A stretch of DNA of 64,000 bases, taken from positions 372,001 to 436,000 of the forward strand of contig URYL01000001.1 of assembly GCA_900552075.1 (NCBI GenBank), in the 5' to 3' direction. Of this stretch, positions 16,170-24,406 are shown piece after piece; positions within the stretch are counted from its first letter, which is position 1, and the number at the start of each line of letters is the position of its first letter. This stretch comes from an uncultured Bacteroides sp. GTDB taxonomy: Bacteria; Bacteroidota; Bacteroidia; Bacteroidales; Bacteroidaceae. Position numbers and translations under genes: made by a program. A model generated the notes under the pieces. That model did no database searches, was not told where the DNA came from, and was given only the letters and a program-made list of their open reading frames with translations.

Positions 16170-18617
16170 TTAAATAAACAGATTGACATTGGCTTCCTCG
16201 GCACGGTCCATATAAGTGGCTACCCCACCAATGGTCACGTTGTCCAGCAGTTCTTCTTTCTTGATGCCCATCACGTCCATCGACATCTGGCAGGCAATAA
16301 ACTCTACTCCGTTGTCAATAGCCTGCTGACGGAGTGACTCCAACGAATCGATGCCTTTCTTCTGCATGATATAACGCATCATCTTTGAGCCCATACCGCC
16401 CATGTTCATCTTCGAGAGCTTCAGTTTCCGTGAACTGGAGGGAAGCATCATGCCGAACATCTTTCCGAAGAGGTCTTTCTGCACCGCCGGTTTCCGTTCC
16501 TTCTTGATGGCATTCAGCCCCCAGAAGGTAAAGAAAATAGTCACTTTCTTTCCGGTAGCCGCCGCGCCGTTAGCCAGCACAAAGGTAGCCAAAGTTTTGT
16601 CAAGGTCATCGCTGAAAAGAATGAAAGTTTTCCCCTTCTCTTTCGGTGCCCGACGGACAGCCTCCATGGCACAGGCCGTAGCCTTCTCTACCAACACTTT
16701 ATAGATTCCCCCTTCCGACTTCGAAGACAGGAAACGATTTCCGGTAGTACGGCACCACGCTTCTGCATCACGCGGAAAACCCGCATCCGTGGCATGGATT
16801 TCCATCTGTTCCCCGGCTTCCAGTTCCTCCATTCCTTTTTTCAACCGCAAAATCGGGCCCGGGCACTGGATGCCGCAAGCATCGACCACGTGTACCTTCT
16901 TGCAGTCCGCGGTTCCTTCAGCCGTGTCACAAGTGCAAACCACCTCGCATGCCTCATCCGGCTGACAAACCGGAGTAACTGCCGCATTGTAGGTCTTGAT
17001 ACCGCCAATCAGGTTACGCACATCCTTGTAGCCATTGTCTTTCAGAATATTGGATGCCAGATATCCGCGCAATCCGACTCCACAATACAGGAACACCGGC
17101 TTATCCGACGGAATCTCCTTCATCCGCTGACGCATCTCATCCAAAGGTACATTGACCGCTCCGGCAATGTGTCCCAATTCATATTCGTCTTTCGTACGGA
17201 CATCGACCAAGGTCACCTTCGTCAAATCGGCCTGCTGCAATTCTCTCCAGTAAAGCGGAGTCATCTTGCCGCTCAAGATGTTTCCAGCTACATAGCCCGA
17301 CACGGCTACCGGATCTTTGGCAGAAGAGAAAGGAGGTGCATAGGCATGTTCCAGCTGCATCAAATCATAAACCGTACCTTTCTGCTTGATGACCAGCGCA
17401 TATTCATCAATGCGTTTGTCCACCCCATTGTATCCCACAATCTGTGCCCCGTACAACCGTCCGTCTTCCGGAGAGAAGGTTATCTTGATATCCATCTGCA
17501 AAGCTCCCGGATAGTATCCGGCATGGGAACCGGAGTGGATGGTAGCCGACAAGTACGGAATACCGAACGCCTTCAAACGTTTGGCGGGAAGTCCGGTAGA
17601 AGCCACGGTCAAATCGAACACCTTGGCAATGGCCGTACCAATGGAGCCCTCGTATTTCACTTTATTGCCAAACGTCATGTTATCGGCTACGATACGTGCC
17701 TGACGGTTGGCCGGCCCTGCCAGAAAATTCAGCCAAGGCTTGCCCGTAATCGGATGCGGATATTCAATGGCATCGCCTACGGCATAGACAGACTCATCGG
17801 AAGTCTGCAAGTATTCATTCACGTAGATACCCTTCATTTCGCCCAACTTCAATCCGGCTTCCACGGCCAGACGAGTCTCTGCCCGTACACCGATGGAAAG
17901 AATCACCAGCTGTGCCTCAGCCTGCAAACCCGACTGGAACTTCACCTTCAACCCGGACGCTGTTTTTTCAAAGGCTTCTACCGCCTGCTTCAAGTACAGT
18001 TTGACACCTTTCTGCTGCAGATGAGTGTGTACCAAAGCCGCCATGGAGAAATCCACCGGTCCCATCACCTGGTCGGCCATCTCCACCACGGCTACCTCTA
18101 TCCCTGCATGATGCAAGTTCTCGGCCATCTCCAGTCCGATGAAACCACCTCCTACGATGACGGCTTTCTTCACCTCATGGCCCTGCATGTAGTTCTTGAT
18201 ACGGTCGGTATCTGCCACATTCCGCAGAGTAAAGATTCCTTCACTATCAATTCCGGGCAAAGGAGGACGAACCGGAGAAGCCCCCGGAGAAAGCAACAGT
18301 TTATCATAGGTTTCTGTGTACTCCTTCCCTTCCGAAGTGCGCACTTTCACTTCCTTGCGGGCCGTATCGATAGCCATCACTTCCGAACGTACCCGCACAT
18401 CGATATGAAAACGTGCGGAAAAGGCTTCAGGAGTCTGCACAAACAAACGGTTACGGTCTTGAATCACTCCACCTATATAATAAGGCAAACCACAATTGGC
18501 ATAAGAGATGTATTCCCCGCGTTCAAACAAAATGATTTCGGCCTTTTCCGTGTTTCTCCGAATACGGGCAGCCGCAGTGGCTCCACCTGCTACCCCACCT
18601 ACAATGACATACTTCAT
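16170..18617 (-). CDS. CoA-disulfide-reductase-like FAD enzyme fused to rhodanese, TusA and DsrE domains
   Basis: An 815-residue four-part fusion. Residues 1 to about 450 form a pyridine nucleotide-disulfide oxidoreductase (FAD motif VIVGGVAGGATAAARIR, redox Cys42 in YANCGLPYY, NAD motif VIVGGGFIGLEMAE). About 455-550 is a rhodanese domain with active Cys in FLYCGVGLRG. About 575-645 is a TusA/SirA domain with the CPGP motif (ACGIQCPGPIL). About 650-815 is a DsrE/DsrF-like domain (TFILFSDDLDKTLATFVLANGA). The set suggests handling of persulfide sulfur or CoA disulfides in the cytoplasm. It leads an operon with MarR and QueH genes. The exact substrate is inference. Confidence 0.9.
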   Translation of the reverse strand: MKYVIVGGVAGGATAAARIRRNTEKAEIILFERGEYISYANCGLPYYIGGVIQDRNRLFVQTPEAFSARFHIDVRVRSEVMAIDTARKEVKVRTSEGKEYTETYDKLLLSPGASPVRPPLPGIDSEGIFTLRNVADTDRIKNYMQGHEVKKAVIVGGGFIGLEMAENLHHAGIEVAVVEMADQVMGPVDFSMAALVHTHLQQKGVKLYLKQAVEAFEKTASGLKVKFQSGLQAEAQLVILSIGVRAETRLAVEAGLKLGEMKGIYVNEYLQTSDESVYAVGDAIEYPHPITGKPWLNFLAGPANRQARIVADNMTFGNKVKYEGSIGTAIAKVFDLTVASTGLPAKRLKAFGIPYLSATIHSGSHAGYYPGALQMDIKITFSPEDGRLYGAQIVGYNGVDKRIDEYALVIKQKGTVYDLMQLEHAYAPPFSSAKDPVAVSGYVAGNILSGKMTPLYWRELQQADLTKVTLVDVRTKDEYELGHIAGAVNVPLDEMRQRMKEIPSDKPVFLYCGVGLRGYLASNILKDNGYKDVRNLIGGIKTYNAAVTPVCQPDEACEVVCTCDTAEGTADCKKVHVVDACGIQCPGPILRLKKGMEELEAGEQMEIHATDAGFPRDAEAWCRTTGNRFLSSKSEGGIYKVLVEKATACAMEAVRRAPKEKGKTFILFSDDLDKTLATFVLANGAAATGKKVTIFFTFWGLNAIKKERKPAVQKDLFGKMFGMMLPSSSRKLKLSKMNMGGMGSKMMRYIMQKKGIDSLESLRQQAIDNGVEFIACQMSMDVMGIKKEELLDNVTIGGVATYMDRAEEANVNLFI

Positions 18618-18642
18618 ATTAATCTATTTTCTTTGTTATTAT

Positions 18643-18707
18643 TTTCTATTGGAAACTATTTGCAAAGAAAAGGAATAATCAAGAAAAGAATAAATTTCCA
18701 GTGGAAA
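18643..18707 (-). promoter_or_regulatory. Two 13-base palindromes before the MarR operon
   Basis: TTTCTATTGGAAA (18643-18655) and TTTCCAGTGGAAA (18695-18707) agree at 11 of 13 positions, and the second is a perfect palindrome around its central G. They are 52 bases apart and lie 26 to 90 bases before the start of the first gene, between two minus-strand genes. They are candidate operators for the MarR regulator encoded in the operon. Inference. Confidence 0.5.
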
Positions 18708-18750
18708 ATATTCTGCAATTAAGGATTATTAAGAAGTCAGCGAGAAATTC

Positions 18751-19245
18751 TTACGCCAGTTTCTGGTAAGCCAAGCGAGGGGTACCGTTGCTGATATAAA
18801 TAATACCACAATATACAAAGCCCATGGATTGCACCAAGTTCTGCATCACCTTGTTATCAGCATGCGTATCAATCCGCAAACAGGGCCATTGACGGAAACA
18901 CCAATCGATACACAGTTTCCCGATTCCATGGCAAGAACCGTCAGAAGCCAGACGATGAATCACATAATAAGGAGAATCATCCTTCCACTCCCCGTCCTCG
19001 ATATAGGCATACGTGGGGTCTGGACCTTGAATGAAACAGAAGGTGGCCACTGCCTTTCCTTCTTCAGTCACACACACATAACAATGGGAAGCCTCTATTT
19101 CTCTCTGTATCAATTCCCGTTGTGGATAGCCGTTAATCCACTGATTCGGATTTCCTGTACGGACCATAAAATGACGGGCTTCTTCAAATATTTCCATCAA
19201 TCGATCCAAATCTGCCAATGAGGCCTTGCGTATCTGTAAATCCAT
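18751..19245 (-). CDS. GNAT-family N-acetyltransferase
   Basis: A 164-residue acetyltransferase (IRKASLADLDRLMEIFEEAR at the N-terminus; acetyl-CoA region VIHRLASDGSCHGIGKLCIDW; C-terminal LVQSMGFVYCGI). The usual R-x-x-G-x-G/A loop is seen as GSCHGIGK. The start at 19245 is supported by AAGGAG; the longer form to 19272 is not needed. A possible -7 element on the minus strand lies at 19272-19279 (CAAAACTA read on plus). Substrate unknown. Confidence 0.87.
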   Translation of the reverse strand: MDLQIRKASLADLDRLMEIFEEARHFMVRTGNPNQWINGYPQRELIQREIEASHCYVCVTEEGKAVATFCFIQGPDPTYAYIEDGEWKDDSPYYVIHRLASDGSCHGIGKLCIDWCFRQWPCLRIDTHADNKVMQNLVQSMGFVYCGIIYISNGTPRLAYQKLA

Positions 19246-19310
19246 AAATCTCCTTTTTACGAAAATCGACACAAAACTAATGTTTTCTTTCGTTTTCCGG
19301 GCGAATATGC

Positions 19311-19340
19311 TTGGTTTTTTAAAATATTATTGTACCTTTG
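19311..19340 (+). promoter_or_regulatory. Promoter of tRNA-Ala
   Basis: TTG at 19311-19313 and TACCTTTG at 19333-19340 with 19 bases between them; the tRNA starts 20 bases later. Confidence 0.72.
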
Positions 19341-19360
19341 TCACGCTTCCAAGCAACAAT

Positions 19361-19434
19361 GGGGCATTAGCTCATCTGGCTAGAGCGTTTGACTGGCAGT
19401 CAAAAGGTGGCAGGTTCGAGTCCTGTATGCTCCA
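19361..19434 (+). tRNA. tRNA-Ala (anticodon GGC)
   Basis: A 74-base cloverleaf with acceptor arms GGGGCAT/ATGCTCC. The third pair is G-T, matching the G3-U70 identity element of tRNA-Ala. The anticodon stem TTTGA/TCAAA closes the loop CTGGCAG with anticodon GGC. T-loop GTTCGAGTC is present. CCA is not encoded. Confidence 0.95.
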
Positions 19435-19515
19435 CATTTCCTTTCCCACACCGTGGAAATTTTCCCTTGATAACCCACAAACAAACCCTGTCCATCTTAC
19501 CACCCACTCATTATT

Positions 19516-20211
19516 ATGTACAGCATTTTAATCATAGAAGACGATAAAAGAGTGGCCGACCTCTTGAAAACCGGATTGGAAGAAAATGGTTATAACGTTT
19601 TCGTGGCATACGACGGTGCCATGGGACTCCGACTTTTTCAGTCGCATACTTTCCAATTGGTCATTTCGGATATCATCCTCCCCAAACTGGACGGATTCGA
19701 GCTTTGCAAGGAAATACGCAAACTCAATGTACAGATTCCTATCCTCATGCTGACGGCCCTCGGTTCCACGGATGACAAGCTGGACGGATTCGATGCCGGA
19801 GCAGACGATTATATGGTGAAACCATTCGATTTCAGGGAACTGAATGCCCGTATAAAAGTACTGCTGAAGCGGAAAAACGAAGCGGAGAGTCCGGCTTCTC
19901 CTCCCGATAAACTGAATTACAAGGATCTGCAAGTAGACACCAACCGCAGGGAAGTTACCCGGCAAGGTATTCCGATCCGTCTCTCCCCCAAAGAATACAA
20001 CCTGCTGACCTACATGGTACAGCATCCGGAAAGGGTCATCAGCCGGGTGGAAATAGCCGAAAAGGTATGGAATACCCACTTTGATACCGGTACCAATTTC
20101 ATCGATGTATATATCAATTACCTGCGTAAGAAAATAGACAAAGACTTCGACACCAAACTGATTCACACCAAACCCGGAATCGGATTTATTCTTACCGACG
20201 AAAAGCCATGA
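19516..20211 (+). CDS. OmpR-family response regulator
   Basis: A 231-residue protein with a receiver domain (acidic pair IIEDD at 7-10, phosphorylated Asp52 in VISDIILPKLDG, Thr in MLTALGS, Lys in YMVKPFDF) and a C-terminal winged-helix DNA-binding domain (LSPKEYNLLTYMVQHPERVISR to HTKPGIGFIL, seen as separate motifs). It overlaps the histidine kinase gene by four bases (ATGA), so the two are translated together. Four TCTAAY repeats with an 11-base period upstream of the neighbouring P-type ATPase gene look like its binding site; that is inference. Confidence 0.95.
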   Translation: MYSILIIEDDKRVADLLKTGLEENGYNVFVAYDGAMGLRLFQSHTFQLVISDIILPKLDGFELCKEIRKLNVQIPILMLTALGSTDDKLDGFDAGADDYMVKPFDFRELNARIKVLLKRKNEAESPASPPDKLNYKDLQVDTNRREVTRQGIPIRLSPKEYNLLTYMVQHPERVISRVEIAEKVWNTHFDTGTNFIDVYINYLRKKIDKDFDTKLIHTKPGIGFILTDEKP

Positions 20212-21578
20212 AAATAAAGACCACCCTGACACTCAAAAATACCGGAGTCATAGCCGTGGTATTTCTGTTGTGCATGAGCCTGATTTACTTGTTCAGCGAA
20301 CACATCCGGAGCAACACGTTCTTCCACAACCTGAAAAGTGAGGCTGTGACCAAAGCACACCTTTTCCTGCAAGACCAGGTAGATGCCCGCATCATGCAGT
20401 CCATCTATCTAAACAACAAAGAGTTTATCAATGAAGTGGAAGTGGCGGTCTATACCCCCGATTTCCGTATGCTTTACCACGATGCCGTCGAGAATGACAT
20501 CATCAAGGAAAGTCCGGAAATGATCCGTCACATTCTTCACGAAAAAGAAATAGAATTCCACATCGGGAAGTATCAGGCCATCGGGATGGTCTATCCTTTT
20601 CAAGGCAAGGACTATATCGTGACTGCCGCTGCTTACGACGGTTACGGCCACACCAACCTGCTGGAACTCCAAAAGACCTTGATTATTCTGTTTTTCTTCG
20701 GACTGCTGCTATTGTTCGTGACCTGTTATTTCCTTGTACGAGCTTCTTTAAAGCCTATTCGGGAAATCGTAAGGGAAGTAGAGAATATCACGGCTTCCCA
20801 TATCGACCGCCGATTACCGGTGAGAAACGAGAAAGACGAACTCGGAGAACTGAGCCTGGCTTTTAATGACCTGCTGGAACGACTGGAAATTTCATTCAAT
20901 GCACAGAAGATGTTTGTCAGCAACGTATCCCACGAGATGAGAACGCCGTTAGCTGCCCTGATGGCGGAACTGGATTTGGCCTTGCAAAAGGAACGGACCG
21001 AAGCTCAATACCGCCAAGCCATGCAAAACGTATTACAGGATGCACGACGCATGACCAAACTGATTGACGGACTCCTCAATCTGGCCAAGGCAGATTACCA
21101 GAAAGAGCAAATCAAGATGCACGAAATCCGGCTCGACGAACTGCTGCTGGATACCCGGGAACTGATTCTGCGGGCCCACCCGGAATACCACATCGAACTG
21201 ATTTTCGAACAGGAAGATGCCGAAGACGACCGGATGATTACCGTCATGGGCAACTCCTACCTGCTGAACATCGCCTTTGCCAATCTGATTGAAAACAACT
21301 GCAAGTATTCGGAAAACAAATCCTCCTTCGTCCAAATCTCCTATTGGGACAAATGGGCGATTGTCCGCTTGTCCGACAATGGAATTGGCATATCGGACAA
21401 GGAAAAAGAGCAGATTTTCACCTTATTCTACCGAGGGGAACAAGACAAACAGACAGAAGGACACGGCATCGGCATGGCACTTGCCCAAAAGATTATCGGA
21501 CTTCACCAAGGACATCTTGCCGTACATTCCAAGCAAGGAGAAGGCACGACCTTCACCATTGAACTGCCTCATATCTAA
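20208..21578 (+). CDS. Sensor histidine kinase
   Basis: A 456-residue inner-membrane kinase with two membrane helices (about 11-30 and 156-177), a periplasmic sensing domain of about 125 residues between them, a HAMP linker (about 178-230), the phospho-acceptor His242 in SNVSHEMRTPLAAL, and an ATPase domain with the N box NLIENNCKYSE and glycine boxes SDNGIGISD and GHGIGMALA. Partner of the response regulator it overlaps. The sensed signal is unknown; the downstream ATPase gene suggests a cation such as Mg2+, by analogy with PhoPQ. Confidence 0.95.
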   Translation: MKIKTTLTLKNTGVIAVVFLLCMSLIYLFSEHIRSNTFFHNLKSEAVTKAHLFLQDQVDARIMQSIYLNNKEFINEVEVAVYTPDFRMLYHDAVENDIIKESPEMIRHILHEKEIEFHIGKYQAIGMVYPFQGKDYIVTAAAYDGYGHTNLLELQKTLIILFFFGLLLLFVTCYFLVRASLKPIREIVREVENITASHIDRRLPVRNEKDELGELSLAFNDLLERLEISFNAQKMFVSNVSHEMRTPLAALMAELDLALQKERTEAQYRQAMQNVLQDARRMTKLIDGLLNLAKADYQKEQIKMHEIRLDELLLDTRELILRAHPEYHIELIFEQEDAEDDRMITVMGNSYLLNIAFANLIENNCKYSENKSSFVQISYWDKWAIVRLSDNGIGISDKEKEQIFTLFYRGEQDKQTEGHGIGMALAQKIIGLHQGHLAVHSKQGEGTTFTIELPHI

Positions 21579-21641
21579 AAGTTCCTTTTTCAGCTTCCAC
21601 ACCACACTATCAGAACAATGGCCGGAAACAACCGGCAGAAT

Positions 21642-21680
21642 TCTAATAGTTTTCTAATACCACTCTAATTATCCTCTAAC
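21642..21680 (+). promoter_or_regulatory. Four TCTAAY repeats at 11-base spacing
   Basis: TCTAAT, TCTAAT, TCTAAT and TCTAAC start at 21642, 21653, 21664 and 21675, exactly 11 bases (one helical turn) apart. The last ends 22 bases before the -7 element TACTTTTG at 21703-21710, where a -33 box would be expected but none is seen. OmpR/PhoB-type regulators bind direct repeats with this 11-base spacing at activated promoters. A short GCCGG/CCGGC hairpin lies just upstream (21621-21636). Confidence 0.65.
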
Positions 21681-21702
21681 AGGCCCTGCCAAGAGTATCG
21701 CT

Positions 21703-21710
21703 TACTTTTG
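21703..21710 (+). promoter_or_regulatory. -7 element of the P-type ATPase gene
   Basis: TACTTTTG matches TAnnTTTG. It places the message start after the GTG at 21713 or at it, so the ATG at 21758 is the better translation start. Confidence 0.55.
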
Positions 21711-21757
21711 CCGTGCGAAAAGGAAATAGAGTAATCACCCCTACGAATTCAGGTATT

Positions 21758-24406
21758 ATGTGGAAAAGAAGAAAAAGTAAGGAAACAAGCACATTCAATG
21801 CGGAAAAGGTATTTTTGGCAGCCACCCAGCCCCTCAACACCGTATGCAATTATTTCCAGACCAGCAAAAACGGACTGACCTCCGAAGAAATCGAGAACCG
21901 GCAGTCCATCTATGGAACGAATGAAGTAGCACACGAACAGAAGAAGAATCCGGTTTCCACCTTCATCAAGGCCTTCATCAACCCCTTCATTGGCGTACTG
22001 ACCGTGCTGGTGGTCATTTCTTTCGTACTTGACGTCTTGCTGGCCAACCCTGGCGAACAGGACTGGACAGCTATTTTCATTATTCTGACGATGGTAATTG
22101 CCAGCACCATCCTCCGTTTCTGCCAGGAATGGAAAGCCAACGCTTCGAGCGAGGCTTTGCTCAAGATGGTCACGAACACCTGCTATGTGAAACGTGCCGG
22201 CCAGCACGATGAAGAAATCAACATCACAGAACTGGTGCCGGGGGATATTGTCATGATTGCTGCCGGCGACATGATACCCGCCGACCTCCGCATCATCGAA
22301 GCGAAAGACCTGTTTGTCAGCCAGTCCTCCTTGACAGGAGAATCGGACCCGATTGAAAAGCGTCCGGAAACCAATACGAACAAACACCGCAAAGGCAGTG
22401 TCATAGAACTGGAAAACATCTGTTTCATGGGCTCCAACGTAGTCAGCGGTTCGGCCACCGGCATTGTCATTGCCACCGGAAACAACACTTACCTGGGCAC
22501 CATTGCCCGGAGCATTGCCGGACACCGTGCCGCCACCGCCTTCGACAAAGGAATCAGCAAAGTCAGCTTCCTGCTCATACGCTTCATGCTCATCATGATT
22601 CCCTTCGTGTTTCTGGTCAACGGAGTGACCAAAGGCGACTGGCTGGAAGCTTTTATCTTTGCCGTTTCGGTAGCCGTGGGCCTCACACCGGAGATGCTTC
22701 CGATGATTGTGACGGCCAACCTTGCCAAAGGAGCCGTAGCCATGTCCAAGAAGAAAACCATCGTAAAAGACTTGAATGCCATTCAAAACTTCGGGGCTAT
22801 GAACATTCTCTGTACCGACAAAACCGGTACCCTCACCTGTGACCAGATTGTATTGGAAAAATACATCAATGCCGACGGGAGCAGCGATGAAAGCCGCCGT
22901 ATTCTGCGTCATGCCTATTTCAACAGCTTCTTCCAGACCGGATTGAAAAACCTGATGGACAAGGCCATCCTGTCGCACGTCAAGGAACTGTCATTGGAAT
23001 ACTTGAAAGACAACTATGTCAAGGTGGACGAAATACCGTTCGATTTCACCCGGCGGAGAATGTCGGTCGTAGTAGAAGACCGACAAGGAAAACGACAGAT
23101 TATCACCAAAGGCGCCGTAGAAGAGATGCTGGCCATCTGCTCACATGCCGAATTCGACGGAGAGGTACATCCCATGACGGAAGCCCTGAAACATAAGGCA
23201 CATCGTATCATTGAGCAGATGAACAAGCAAGGTATGCGGGTCATTGCCGTAGCACAGAAAAGCTACCTCGACAAAGCGTGCGACTTCTGTGTGGAAGATG
23301 AAAAAGAGATGGTGCTGATTGGCTATCTGGCCTTTCTGGACCCACCCAAGCCATCGGCAGCCAAGGCTATACAGCAATTGCATGAACACGGCATTGAGGT
23401 CAAAATCTTGTCTGGAGACAACGATGCCGTGGTACGCACCATCGCCCGGCAAGTAGGTATCAACACTACCAACGCGCTTAGCGGCCCTCAACTGGCCGAC
23501 TTGAATGAGGAGGAAAAGATGAAAGCAGTACGCGAGACGACCGTCTTCTCCAAACTGACTCCCGTACAGAAAACGGAAATCATCACTCTCCTCCAAACTC
23601 AGCAAAATACCGTCGGCTTCTTAGGTGATGGTATCAACGATGCGGCAGCCCTCCGCCAGTCGGACATCGGAATCTCGGTCGACTCAGCCGTAGACATCGC
23701 CAAGGAAAGTGCCGACATCATCCTGCTGGAGAAGAGCCTGATGGTATTGGAAGACGGGGTACTGGAAGGAAGAAAGACCTTCGGCAACATCATTAAATAC
23801 ATCAAGATGACCGCCAGTTCCAATTTCGGCAACATGTTCAGTGTCATGGCAGCCAGTGCTTTCCTGCCCTTCCTGCCCATGCTTCCCATTCATCTGCTGA
23901 TTCAGAACCTGCTGTATGATATTTCGCAGACCACCATCCCCTTCGACCGGATGGATGCGGAATACCTCCGGAAACCCCGGAAATGGGATGCCTCCGACCT
24001 GAGCCGCTTCATGATTTTCATCGGTCCCATCAGTTCCATCTTCGACATCGTCACTTATCTGGTGATGTGGTTCGCCTTCGGCTGCCAGAGCATGGAGCAT
24101 CAGACCCTCTTCCAGTCCGGATGGTTCATCGAAGGCCTGCTGTCGCAAACCCTGATTGTACACATGATACGTACGCGGAAAGTGCCGTTCATACAAAGCC
24201 GTGCCTCCTGGCAGGTAACCGGACTGACCCTGCTCATCATGGCTACCGGTATCCTGATTCCCTTCACCCCGTTTGGGACCTCCATCGGTCTGGAAGCCTT
24301 GCCTGCGAGCTATTTCCCCTGGCTGTTCGGCATCCTGCTCTCCTACTGCGTACTGACACAACTGATTAAGAACTGGTACATCCATCGTTTCACCAAATGG
24401 TTATGA
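21758..24406 (+). CDS. mgtA: Magnesium-type P-type ATPase (MgtA-like)
   Basis: An 882-residue P-type ATPase. In order: N-terminal cytoplasmic segment, first membrane pair, actuator domain with TGES (SQSSLTGESDP), the phosphorylation motif DKTGTLT with Asp354, the nucleotide domain with KGAVEEM, the hinge GDGINDAAAL, and six C-terminal membrane segments (MTASSNFGNMFSVMAAS and onward). The TASSNFGNM motif and length fit the type IIIB Mg2+ importers, which are induced by low Mg2+ in other bacteria. The start at 21758 is preferred to the GTG at 21713 because of the promoter position. The next gene begins in its stop codon (ATGA overlap). Confidence 0.9.
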   Translation: MWKRRKSKETSTFNAEKVFLAATQPLNTVCNYFQTSKNGLTSEEIENRQSIYGTNEVAHEQKKNPVSTFIKAFINPFIGVLTVLVVISFVLDVLLANPGEQDWTAIFIILTMVIASTILRFCQEWKANASSEALLKMVTNTCYVKRAGQHDEEINITELVPGDIVMIAAGDMIPADLRIIEAKDLFVSQSSLTGESDPIEKRPETNTNKHRKGSVIELENICFMGSNVVSGSATGIVIATGNNTYLGTIARSIAGHRAATAFDKGISKVSFLLIRFMLIMIPFVFLVNGVTKGDWLEAFIFAVSVAVGLTPEMLPMIVTANLAKGAVAMSKKKTIVKDLNAIQNFGAMNILCTDKTGTLTCDQIVLEKYINADGSSDESRRILRHAYFNSFFQTGLKNLMDKAILSHVKELSLEYLKDNYVKVDEIPFDFTRRRMSVVVEDRQGKRQIITKGAVEEMLAICSHAEFDGEVHPMTEALKHKAHRIIEQMNKQGMRVIAVAQKSYLDKACDFCVEDEKEMVLIGYLAFLDPPKPSAAKAIQQLHEHGIEVKILSGDNDAVVRTIARQVGINTTNALSGPQLADLNEEEKMKAVRETTVFSKLTPVQKTEIITLLQTQQNTVGFLGDGINDAAALRQSDIGISVDSAVDIAKESADIILLEKSLMVLEDGVLEGRKTFGNIIKYIKMTASSNFGNMFSVMAASAFLPFLPMLPIHLLIQNLLYDISQTTIPFDRMDAEYLRKPRKWDASDLSRFMIFIGPISSIFDIVTYLVMWFAFGCQSMEHQTLFQSGWFIEGLLSQTLIVHMIRTRKVPFIQSRASWQVTGLTLLIMATGILIPFTPFGTSIGLEALPASYFPWLFGILLSYCVLTQLIKNWYIHRFTKWL

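Noticed and set aside
16794..18722. 642-codon open frame on the plus strand
   Set aside because: It is antisense to the clearly recognisable four-domain oxidoreductase gene and its translation has no recognisable motifs.
21749..22978. 409-codon open frame on the minus strand
   Set aside because: Antisense to the P-type ATPase gene, whose motifs are complete; low-complexity translation.
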